Part shown: positions 6,120 to 11,965 of the stretch, one piece after another
Numbering within the stretch: position 1 is the stretch's first letter
Layout of the letters: each line of letters starts with the position of its first letter
Assembly: GCA_964437185.1 (NCBI GenBank)
Contig: CAYTFU010000017.1
Coordinates: 1-12,030, forward strand
Source: UBA10103 sp964437185
GTDB lineage: Bacteria; Patescibacteriota; Minisyncoccia; Phycocordibacterales; UBA2100
Reading direction: 5' to 3'
DNA: 12,030 nucleotides
Made by a program: the position numbers and the translations under genes
Notes under the pieces: generated by a model
Databases searched by the model: none
The model's input: only the letters and a program-made list of their open reading frames with translations
What the model was told of the DNA's origin: nothing

Positions 6120-7274
6120 ATGAATATTTTTGAGCTGAGGTCAGATCCGTATGTGATGAGCACCTTTGAGAAGGTATCGCTCGCGCTCATTGCCGCGATT
6201 CTTTTGTGGGCCACGGGCTTGCCGCTTCTCCTTCAGAAGGCAGAGGCCGCCGCGCTCACGAGCATCAGCGACACGCTCTCTACCTCCGATATCAGCGCGC
6301 TTGCGAAGCACACCATTGCGTTTACCAACGCAACCTCCACGTCCGCTGGTCAAACCATCAAGATTCAGCTAGATCCTACAGGAAGTCTATTTTCACAGTC
6401 GTTCTCTCCGGCAACTACGACACTAGATGACATTACCACAACCGGAATGGATATAGTAGATGTGTGTAGCGGTAACCCCAGCGAAGTCACCGTAGTGGGT
6501 AATTACAACAACGGGACGGATGAAAATCTGACATTCACGGTATGTGCAAACGATACGGTCCCGGCCGGTACAATTACGGTGACTGTCGGTAGCTCAACAG
6601 GTCTTTGGACAAATCCTGGTACAGCAGGATCGTACGAGATCAACATTGGAGGTACGCAGGATAACTCAGGTGAAACGCGCGTCTACGTATTGAGCAGCGT
6701 TACCATGACAGCAGCCGTCAACTCATCATTCTCATTTACTGTTACTGGTCTCTCCACAACTACTGCTTTGACCAACTACGCGACAACTACAAAAACTTCT
6801 ACGAGTACCGCAATTCCGTTCGGCGAACTCGCATCGGGAACACCTCAAGTGATTGGCCAACAACTCTCAGTAAGTACCAATGCGCGAAATGGATTTGTGG
6901 TGACTGTCCAGGAAAATCAGAACCTTCTTTCATCGACGGGTGCAGACATCGATCTGTTTATCGAGGGAGCGACGACTTCCTCACCCGTTCAGTGGGTAGC
7001 TCCCACGCCGACGCTCGATCAAGAGCACTCATACGGACACATCGGTGTTACGAGTGATGATTCGGATTTGAACAGCGGCGAGTTCTTAGGAACAAAGTAC
7101 GCAGGTAACTTCAATACGGCGCGTGCAGTGTTCTCACACACAGGGCCCGCAGACGGCACTACGCAGGACAAGGGTATGGCGAAGGTGGCGTTCAAAATTG
7201 AGATCACTGACCTCCAAGAAGCAGGAAGTGATTACACCAATGTCCTCACTTACGTTGCAACGCCGACTTTCTAG
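6120..7274 (+). CDS. Secreted two-domain surface protein with C-terminal PTF-type beta domain
   Basis: This 384-residue protein has a signal peptide ending about residue 44 (AEA). If translation starts at the in-frame ATG 6156 the signal becomes a more usual 32 residues, so that start is a real alternative. Domain 1 (about 45-200) begins LTSISDTLSTS, with HTIAFT (64-69) and AGSYEINIG (169-177). It resembles the first domain of the dockerin protein at 8933 and carries two cysteines (116 and 142). Domain 2 (about 230-384) runs AIPFGELASGTP, QQLSVSTNARNGFVVTVQE, then LTYVATPTF at the C-terminus, matching the end of the protein at 1967. There is no membrane anchor. The gene is visibly less GC-rich than its neighbours. 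It lies directly upstream of a DUF916-like gene, which repeats the secreted-then-anchor order seen at 1967-5931. It could be a surface-layer or fibre subunit; the function is unknown. Confidence 0.83.
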   Translation: MNIFELRSDPYVMSTFEKVSLALIAAILLWATGLPLLLQKAEAAALTSISDTLSTSDISALAKHTIAFTNATSTSAGQTIKIQLDPTGSLFSQSFSPATTTLDDITTTGMDIVDVCSGNPSEVTVVGNYNNGTDENLTFTVCANDTVPAGTITVTVGSSTGLWTNPGTAGSYEINIGGTQDNSGETRVYVLSSVTMTAAVNSSFSFTVTGLSTTTALTNYATTTKTSTSTAIPFGELASGTPQVIGQQLSVSTNARNGFVVTVQENQNLLSSTGADIDLFIEGATTSSPVQWVAPTPTLDQEHSYGHIGVTSDDSDLNSGEFLGTKYAGNFNTARAVFSHTGPADGTTQDKGMAKVAFKIEITDLQEAGSDYTNVLTYVATPTF

Positions 7275-7343
7275 GGCTACGCCCAAGAATTTTCCCTCTC
7301 GGGGTGCCTGCGCAGATGGGGTTGCTCGACAGGGGGCCTTCCG

Positions 7344-7352
7344 TGCTAGTAT
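7344..7352 (+). promoter_or_regulatory. Extended -10 promoter element (TGcTAGTAT)
   Basis: TG, one base, then TAGTAT gives an extended -10 with four of six hexamer matches. TCGACA at 7326-7331 is a five-of-six -35 match, but the spacer is short (15 bases). The start would fall near 7359, giving a leader of about 28 bases before the ATG at 7387. An AGGGTAG stretch in that leader is too far from the ATG to be a normal ribosome site. Confidence 0.4.
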
Positions 7353-7386
7353 GGGGGCTCTTCAGGGTAGATAAACAAGCAGCACC

Positions 7387-8445
7387 ATGAAAACCCTTTT
7401 CCTTCGCACGTCCGCCCTCGCTCTCTTTTTTTACGCGGGTCTTGCGATGCCAGTTCTTGCGCAGACGGAGGGTTTGCAAATGCAGCCAGCGATCATAGAA
7501 GACCGCGCCGAAAAGGGCGGTTTATTTAAGTTTAATCTCACGGTTACAAACATTGGGGCGACTGAGAAGACCTTTTTCCTGAGCGCGCAGGATATTCGGA
7601 GCGTGGACGAAAACGGACGTCCAATCTTTGCCGATGAGGGTGAGACCACTGGTTACGAGTTGAGTTCGTGGGTCAATTTGCCCGGAGGATCAATCAAGCT
7701 GAGAGCGGGTGAGAGTCGCACCATTCCGTTCAACGTCGAAGTGCCGCACGCAGCGAGTCCCGGATCTCACTTCGCGGCCATCTTTTTTTCGGATAAGGAG
7801 CCTAGGCTTGATACTACGGGATCGGCAATTTCTATTCGCGTCGGAACGATTGTGAGTTTGCGCGTCGCGGGCGAGGCGCGCGATGAAGCGCGCATTCGAG
7901 AATTTTCAACGGGTAAGATTGTTTACGGCGAGGCGAAAGTAGATTTCAATTCCCGCGTAGAAAATATGGGCAACGTATTGGTACGGCCACGCGGCATTAT
8001 TGAAATTACAAATATGTTTGGGAAAAGTGTGGCGAGCGTACAGATCAATGATGAAGCGGCCGCGGTCTTTCCCGCCGCGTACCGAATATTCTCCGCGCTG
8101 TGGGAGTCGGATGCGCTCGCGTTTGGCCGCTATCAGGCGGTGTTGAGCTTTTCGTATGGCGAGGAAGCGAAAAAGACAATTTCGGAAACGACATCGTTTT
8201 GGATACTGCCCCTCGGATTGATTGGTTCGGTGCTCGGCGGAATGTTCTTGCTCATTGTGGGCGTGTTCTTCGGCATCAAGATGTATATCCGCAGGAAACT
8301 GAGCGAGATGGGTGGGGGGCGAACGGATACCGAGTACTATGCCCAAAAGTATCAGCGTTCTGGTTCACGGCTTGTGGTCATTGTATCTATTCTGTTTTTT
8401 GTGATCATCATCTTGCTCGGGGTTCTCTTCATGATGTTTGCCTAA
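7387..8445 (+). CDS. DUF916/WxLIP-like membrane-anchored surface protein C, two spans
   Basis: This 352-residue protein has a signal peptide (1-25, VLA-Q). The first beta-sandwich (about 27-160) has LSSWVNLP (92-99), LRAGESRTIPF (105-115) and SPGSHFAAIFF (124-134). The second (about 165-270) has ARIREFSTG, ENMGNVLVRPRGIIEITN and YGEEAKK, ending SFWILP. Span 1 (275-300), a short basic cytoplasmic loop and span 2 (328-351) end the protein, so the C-terminus lies at the outer membrane face. It lacks the long cytoplasmic loop of protein B. Comparison with proteins A and B shows a common core, and it is closest to B. It follows the secreted protein at 6120 and is separated by one base from the coiled-coil membrane protein at 8447, suggesting an operon. 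The likely role is as an anchor or assembly factor for the preceding secreted protein, which is inference from gene order and family. Confidence 0.83.
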   Translation: MKTLFLRTSALALFFYAGLAMPVLAQTEGLQMQPAIIEDRAEKGGLFKFNLTVTNIGATEKTFFLSAQDIRSVDENGRPIFADEGETTGYELSSWVNLPGGSIKLRAGESRTIPFNVEVPHAASPGSHFAAIFFSDKEPRLDTTGSAISIRVGTIVSLRVAGEARDEARIREFSTGKIVYGEAKVDFNSRVENMGNVLVRPRGIIEITNMFGKSVASVQINDEAAAVFPAAYRIFSALWESDALAFGRYQAVLSFSYGEEAKKTISETTSFWILPLGLIGSVLGGMFLLIVGVFFGIKMYIRRKLSEMGGGRTDTEYYAQKYQRSGSRLVVIVSILFFVIIILLGVLFMMFA

Positions 8446-8446
8446 C

Positions 8447-8899
8447 ATGAAATCGCGCGCACGCGCTCGCTGGAAAGGTTCGTCCCTTAGAAGGGCGGCT
8501 GTTGTAAATGCGCTCGCGCTCTCGGTCGCGATCCCTGCTTTTGGGTACTCGATTTTCACAGACGCCCCGCGTGAGTACGCTCATTCGATGGGCGACATGT
8601 TTGCGGGTGCTTCCGCGAGTTTGACGGCACAGGTACCTGCGAATCCTATAAATACGCTCGTTGCGCAACTTTCAGAAAAGGAGGCCCGACTCAACGAGCG
8701 AGAAGCGGCGCTTGCGGAGTCGCTCGCGAAGGGCGACAGTCTCGGCACGCTCAGCGACAACCTCGGACTGATCAGTTTCGGGATCAGTATGGTGCTCTTT
8801 GTGCTCATCGGCGCTAATTTTTATATGGACAGGCAGTACCGTCGAAAATTTTCTCAGGGAAATTTGTTTGTGAATCTTCGTTCGTCTCGCTCGCGGTAA
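8447..8899 (+). CDS. Small membrane protein with two spans and a coiled-coil segment, unknown function
   Basis: I do not recognise this 150-residue protein. A very basic N-terminus (KSRARARWKGSSLRR) precedes a hydrophobic segment (about 17-37) that could be a signal anchor. Residues 70-96 (AQLSEKEARLNEREAALAES) look like a short coiled coil, and a strong span follows at about 105-127. The tail is basic (RQYRRKF, then SSRSR at the end). With both ends basic, both probably lie in the cytoplasm and the coiled coil outside. An in-frame ATG at 8438 overlaps the upstream gene by eight bases. I prefer 8447, one base after the upstream stop. The tight spacing suggests it is made with DUF916-like protein C and could be a partner of it, but nothing in the sequence proves that. 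Confidence 0.78.
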   Translation: MKSRARARWKGSSLRRAAVVNALALSVAIPAFGYSIFTDAPREYAHSMGDMFAGASASLTAQVPANPINTLVAQLSEKEARLNEREAALAESLAKGDSLGTLSDNLGLISFGISMVLFVLIGANFYMDRQYRRKFSQGNLFVNLRSSRSR

Positions 8900-8918
8900 C
8901 GGGCCGTGCGCGGTGAGC

Positions 8919-8924
8919 TATAAT
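8919..8924 (+). promoter_or_regulatory. -10 box (TATAAT) placed for a leaderless transcript
   Basis: This perfect TATAAT lies 8 bases before the ATG at 8933, in a 33-base gap. The expected transcription start is at or within a base or two of the start codon, so the message would have almost no leader. No -35 hexamer stands out and there is no Shine-Dalgarno site. It is the clearest example of this arrangement in the window. Confidence 0.6.
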
Positions 8925-8932
8925 AGAGTGCA

Positions 8933-10645
8933 ATGAAAGTTCTCGCACTGCTCTGTGCGGCTGCAATCGCATTCACGGTCTACGCGGTGCATGCGGCGTC
9001 GCTCACGTACGTGAGCGATCTCATATCAACCTCTGGCCCCGGTCTTTCCGCTTCACACACGATCCAATTCACCGCGACGCAGGCAATTCCCGCTTCGGGA
9101 TATATCGTTATTACTCCACCCTCAGGGTCTTTTAACATTCCGACGGGGTTTGGTACCGAAGACGTGGATCTCTCCGTTTCGTCGGGAGGTCCGTACGCAG
9201 ATCGGAGCCTTGCTACCACTTCGAGCGCGACGCACGATGGCGTCGCCGCGGTCGCAGGACTCGCGGGCTCGATCACGATTACGCTCAATTCGACGAGCGG
9301 CATCGTGGCGGGGGAGGCGGTGCGGGTAGAGCTCGGTTCGGTCGCCACGTATGAGGCGAGCGGCGCAGATAATATACCCAATCCCTCGGTGGGCTCGTAT
9401 CGGATAAGTATTGTGACGAAAAACGCCTCCAACGCGATCATTGATCGGGCGAATGCCATGGTCGCAATCGTTGATCAAGTAACGATGGGGTCGTTGGCGC
9501 CCATCGTCGCTCCCGTGCGCCTCAACGGTCTTCCCTCAGGAGAAATTGCGGCTGGGAATGACGCGATCGAGATTTCGCTCGAAACGGCCGACGATTCGAC
9601 GTGCCGATATGCGACCTCGACGGGAGTATCGTACGCCTCGATGACAGGCTCGTTTACGCCAAGCCTCGGTACGCTCTTCTATACGGTGATCACGGGTCAC
9701 CAAAATGAAACGACCTACAATTATTATGTGCGCTGTTCGAGCGTATCGGGGGGCGCAAATGACGACGACTACGCGATAACCTTTAACCTCAAGGAGACGC
9801 CGAGTAGCGACACGTCGATACCCGGTATCGGCACGCCGAGTACCAACGGCGTTTCCGGATACCTCGGGCCGGGCGGCGTGGGGAGCTATCCGGGAGGAAG
9901 CGCAGTTTTGTATCTCGCATCCATAACTATCACCGGATGGACTTCGCCCTCGGCAAACGTGGTGGTACTCAAAGATGGCGCTGCAGGGACGACCGCGCGA
10001 TCTGCCTCGGACGGAAGTTTTACCGCGACGCTTTCCGACATGGAGCGAGGCACGTACACGTTTCAGATCTACAGCGAAGATGGCCAACGGAGGAAATCAG
10101 CTACCTATTCGGCAACGCTTTCCCTCACATCGGGCACCGAAAACACGGTCACCAACGTTGTGATCGCGCCGACGATCGCGCTTTCGAGTCAGTCTGCCGC
10201 GACGGGGGAGGAAGTGAAGGTAAGCGGAGCGGCAGTGCCAGCGAGTCCCATCGAAATCACGCTCTATCTGCAGGCGTCGGGTACTCCGCAAACCGAGCCG
10301 CAAATATTTAGGGCAACCTCATCGGCATTGGGCGTGTGGGAGTATTCGCTCGGCAATGCGCTGAAAAAAGGCACGTATTTCGTCGATGCTCGCGTGCTTA
10401 ATAAAAAAGGTGCGCACAGTGATTACAGTACGCTGCTCTCATTTAGTGTAGGCAGTGTAGGACAGGTCGGACCGTCCGATGTTGGGACGCGCACAGATAT
10501 CAATAGCGACAGCAAAGTCAATCTCGTGGACTTCTCAATTTTGCTTTCAAATTGGGGCGGCGACGACGCAGGTTCAGACATCAACGAAGACGGCGTGATC
10601 AACCTCGCTGACTTCAGTATTCTGCTCTTCTATTGGACGGGGTAG
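8933..10645 (+). CDS. Secreted multidomain surface protein with C-terminal type I dockerin
   Basis: This 570-residue protein has a signal peptide (1-21, HAA). Domain 1 (about 23-185; SLTYVSDLISTS, HTIQFT, VGSYRISI) resembles the first domain of the protein at 6120. A fibronectin-III-like module (about 190-288) carries a cysteine pair (224, 268) in TCRYATSTGVSY and YYVRC. A Gly/Pro linker (about 289-324) leads to two Ig-like beta domains (about 325-400 and 408-508). The C-terminus (522-570) is a dockerin with two complete calcium loops, DINSDSKVNLVD (522-533) and DINEDGVINLAD (549-560), each followed by FSILL. Dockerins bind cohesin domains on scaffold proteins, but no cohesin is recognisable in this window. 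No catalytic domain is seen either, so it looks structural or adhesive rather than an enzyme. It probably has its own leaderless transcript. Confidence 0.87.
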   Translation: MKVLALLCAAAIAFTVYAVHAASLTYVSDLISTSGPGLSASHTIQFTATQAIPASGYIVITPPSGSFNIPTGFGTEDVDLSVSSGGPYADRSLATTSSATHDGVAAVAGLAGSITITLNSTSGIVAGEAVRVELGSVATYEASGADNIPNPSVGSYRISIVTKNASNAIIDRANAMVAIVDQVTMGSLAPIVAPVRLNGLPSGEIAAGNDAIEISLETADDSTCRYATSTGVSYASMTGSFTPSLGTLFYTVITGHQNETTYNYYVRCSSVSGGANDDDYAITFNLKETPSSDTSIPGIGTPSTNGVSGYLGPGGVGSYPGGSAVLYLASITITGWTSPSANVVVLKDGAAGTTARSASDGSFTATLSDMERGTYTFQIYSEDGQRRKSATYSATLSLTSGTENTVTNVVIAPTIALSSQSAATGEEVKVSGAAVPASPIEITLYLQASGTPQTEPQIFRATSSALGVWEYSLGNALKKGTYFVDARVLNKKGAHSDYSTLLSFSVGSVGQVGPSDVGTRTDINSDSKVNLVDFSILLSNWGGDDAGSDINEDGVINLADFSILLFYWTG

Positions 10646-10648
10646 AAT
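10643..10648 (+). promoter_or_regulatory. -10 box (TAGAAT) overlapping the dockerin gene stop codon
   Basis: TAGAAT matches TATAAT at five of six positions and begins with the TAG stop of the dockerin gene. It lies 5 bases before the ATG at 10654. TTCTGC at the expected -35 distance is a poor match. Together with the lack of a Shine-Dalgarno site it suggests another leaderless or nearly leaderless start. Confidence 0.4.
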
Positions 10649-10653
10649 AGCGT

Positions 10654-11193
10654 ATGCCTCACGTGTCACGTAATTTTGCACTCATCGTCGCTGGCGCGGT
10701 CGTGCTCCTCGCTCTCATCGGAGCGTCATTTTGGCAGGTATTTTTGGGAGAAAAATCCGGTGTTGCGGACGAAAGCACATTTGCGCAGGAGTACGGTCTC
10801 GCGTTCACTGACTACGAGGGGAAGCAGGTGTTGCTCTCAAGTTTTCGTCGGGAGGTACTCGTGGCGTATGTGTGGGCATCGTGGTGCCCGTACTGCGGTG
10901 GGGAATTGGAAAACCTATCGAAACTCAAGAATACGTACGGCGATGAAGTGCAGATCGTCGCAATCAATCGTGCCGAGCCGATCGGTGTGGCGCGTGCCTA
11001 TACCTCGCCGCTTTCGGTTTCGGGTCTCGTGCTCCTTCTCGATCCTGCCGATGCGTTTTTCAAAGAAATAGATGGATATGCTATGCCCGAGACAGTGTTT
11101 ATCGACAAAGGTGGGGCAGTGATCTTCCATCAGCGCGGCCCCATGCCCATCGATGCAGTGAAAAAAAAGATCGACGAGCTTCTCGGCCGATAG
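10654..11193 (+). CDS. Membrane-anchored TlpA/ResA-type thioredoxin-fold oxidoreductase
   Basis: This 179-residue protein has an N-terminal membrane anchor (about 8-28) followed by an extracytoplasmic thioredoxin fold. Residues 52-66 (TDYEGKQVLLSSFRR) are the typical lead-in of TlpA-like proteins. WASWCPYC (74-81) carries the catalytic CxxC with Cys 78 and Cys 81. GYAMPETVFID (141-151) provides the conserved cis-proline before the third strand. The length and layout match TlpA/ResA/AhpC-TSA family thiol-disulfide proteins, which reduce or exchange disulfides outside the membrane. No cytochrome-maturation gene is nearby. Instead the neighbours are secreted proteins with paired cysteines, which are plausible substrates; this is inference. 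Whether it acts as a reductase or an oxidant cannot be read from the motif alone. An A8 tract sits in the Lys-Lys-Lys codons near the C-terminus. Confidence 0.9.
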   Translation: MPHVSRNFALIVAGAVVLLALIGASFWQVFLGEKSGVADESTFAQEYGLAFTDYEGKQVLLSSFRREVLVAYVWASWCPYCGGELENLSKLKNTYGDEVQIVAINRAEPIGVARAYTSPLSVSGLVLLLDPADAFFKEIDGYAMPETVFIDKGGAVIFHQRGPMPIDAVKKKIDELLGR

Positions 11194-11196
11194 TGC

Positions 11197-11219
11197 AAAA
11201 AGCATCACGCGCAGGCGTG
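11197..11219 (-). terminator. Weak intrinsic terminator for the minus-strand ComF gene
   Basis: Read on the minus strand, a five-base-pair GC stem (CACGC/GCGTG, 11206-11219) with a four-base loop is followed shortly by five T bases (11197-11201). It lies 15 bases beyond the ComF stop, between the two convergent genes. The stem is short and a few bases separate it from the T tract, so the call is tentative. Confidence 0.35.
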
Positions 11220-11234
11220 CCTTCTCTGCTGAAG

Positions 11235-11903
11235 CTACGCACGGGCAAGTGCGAGGAGGGTGACCTGTGCGCCCGCGCGGCGCAGCGGCGTTGCTGCGTT
11301 GGCAAGCGTGGCGCCCGTTGTCGTGACGTCGTCAATAAGGATGATGTGGGTTTTATTTACGAGCGCTGCGTTGGGTGCGATGAATGCTCCCGCGACATTT
11401 GAAAGTCGCTCCGAGCGCGGGAGGTGCGCCTGGGATTTTGTTTCTTTTGTCCGCGCAAGCGCCTGTGGCGCGATGAGCGCGCCCGTCTCGTGGAGAAAAT
11501 CTGACGGCAAGGTTTTGAGTATCAGTTCTGCTTGGTTAAATCCTCGCTCGCGCACTCGCGAGGCATGGAGGGGTATTGGTACCATGAGAATTTTTTTTGT
11601 GCTAAATGTTCGATGCGAAGCTATTTCCTCACGCAAATATTCTGCAAGGAGCGTTGCGCAGAGCTTGGCTGCGTATCGTGAACCATCGTACTTAAGGCTG
11701 CGAATGAGATCCTGCACCGCCGTATCCCGATAATCCATGAGGGTCGTGATCTGCGTTCCGAGAAGGTCGTGCGTTTCGAGAAAAAGCGGAATGTCTCCCG
11801 GTGTGCGTGCCTTGGTGCGAGCGGTGCGTTCTTTCGGCGGCAGCACCGCATCCAGCGCCGATTCACAAACGTACCGAATCCACGCGACGAGTCGGAAAAG
11901 CAT
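11235..11903 (-). CDS. comFC: ComF-family phosphoribosyltransferase-like protein (lacks the zinc-finger cysteines)
   Basis: This 222-residue protein from the chosen start has the ComFC core in order: LIRSLKYDG (66-74), MVPIPLHASRVRERGFNQAEL (107-127), ARTKETKSQAHLPRSERLSNVAGAF (150-174), and the PRPP-binding loop ILIDDVTTTGATL (188-200). ComFC proteins take part in natural DNA uptake and are related to purine/pyrimidine phosphoribosyltransferases. The usual N-terminal CxxC pairs that bind zinc are absent, and only ALDAVLPPKE recalls that region. An in-frame ATG at 11966 would add 21 residues, but a TACAAT box lies 6 bases before the ATG at 11903 with a plausible -35. The shorter start is therefore preferred, and the longer one would overlap the divergent gene's start. 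It converges with the thioredoxin gene and is unlikely to belong to the surface operons. An A8 tract occurs at codons 102-105. Confidence 0.9.
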   Translation of the reverse strand: MLFRLVAWIRYVCESALDAVLPPKERTARTKARTPGDIPLFLETHDLLGTQITTLMDYRDTAVQDLIRSLKYDGSRYAAKLCATLLAEYLREEIASHRTFSTKKILMVPIPLHASRVRERGFNQAELILKTLPSDFLHETGALIAPQALARTKETKSQAHLPRSERLSNVAGAFIAPNAALVNKTHIILIDDVTTTGATLANAATPLRRAGAQVTLLALARA

Positions 11904-11909
11904 GGCCGG

Positions 11910-11937
11910 ATTGTACGCAGATGCGCAAAATAGTCGA
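11910..11937 (-). promoter_or_regulatory. Promoter of the ComF gene (-10 TACAAT, -35 TCGACT)
   Basis: On the minus strand TACAAT (11910-11915) lies 6 bases before the ATG at 11903. TCGACT (11932-11937) is a four-of-six -35 match at a 16-base spacer. The predicted transcript would begin near the ATG, which is the basis for moving the start from 11966 to 11903. Confidence 0.5.
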
Positions 11938-11953
11938 GGACGCTGCAAAGTGA

Positions 11954-11959
11954 TACCAT
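11954..11959 (+). promoter_or_regulatory. Candidate -10 box (TACCAT) for the right-edge gene
   Basis: TACCAT matches TATAAT at four of six positions and is 6 bases before the ATG at 11966. This is the same spacing as the other leaderless candidates here. No -35 is evident. Support comes mainly from the repeated spacing, so confidence is low. Confidence 0.25.
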
Positions 11960-11965
11960 CAGGCA

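Noticed and set aside
6156..6260. Type IV pilin-like N-terminus (FEKVSLALIAAILLW) of the 6120 protein
   Set aside because: There is no Gly before Phe prepilin cleavage site and no Glu at position 5; an ordinary signal peptide explains it better.
7274..7284. GGGC-TAC-GCCC hairpin right after the 6120 gene, followed by AAGAATTTT
   Set aside because: A four-pair stem with a three-base loop and a poor T tract is too weak to call as a terminator.
11551..11573. Inverted-repeat-like CTCGCTCGCGCACTCGCGAG
   Set aside because: It falls on the conserved RVRERGF codons of the ComF gene, so codon content explains it.
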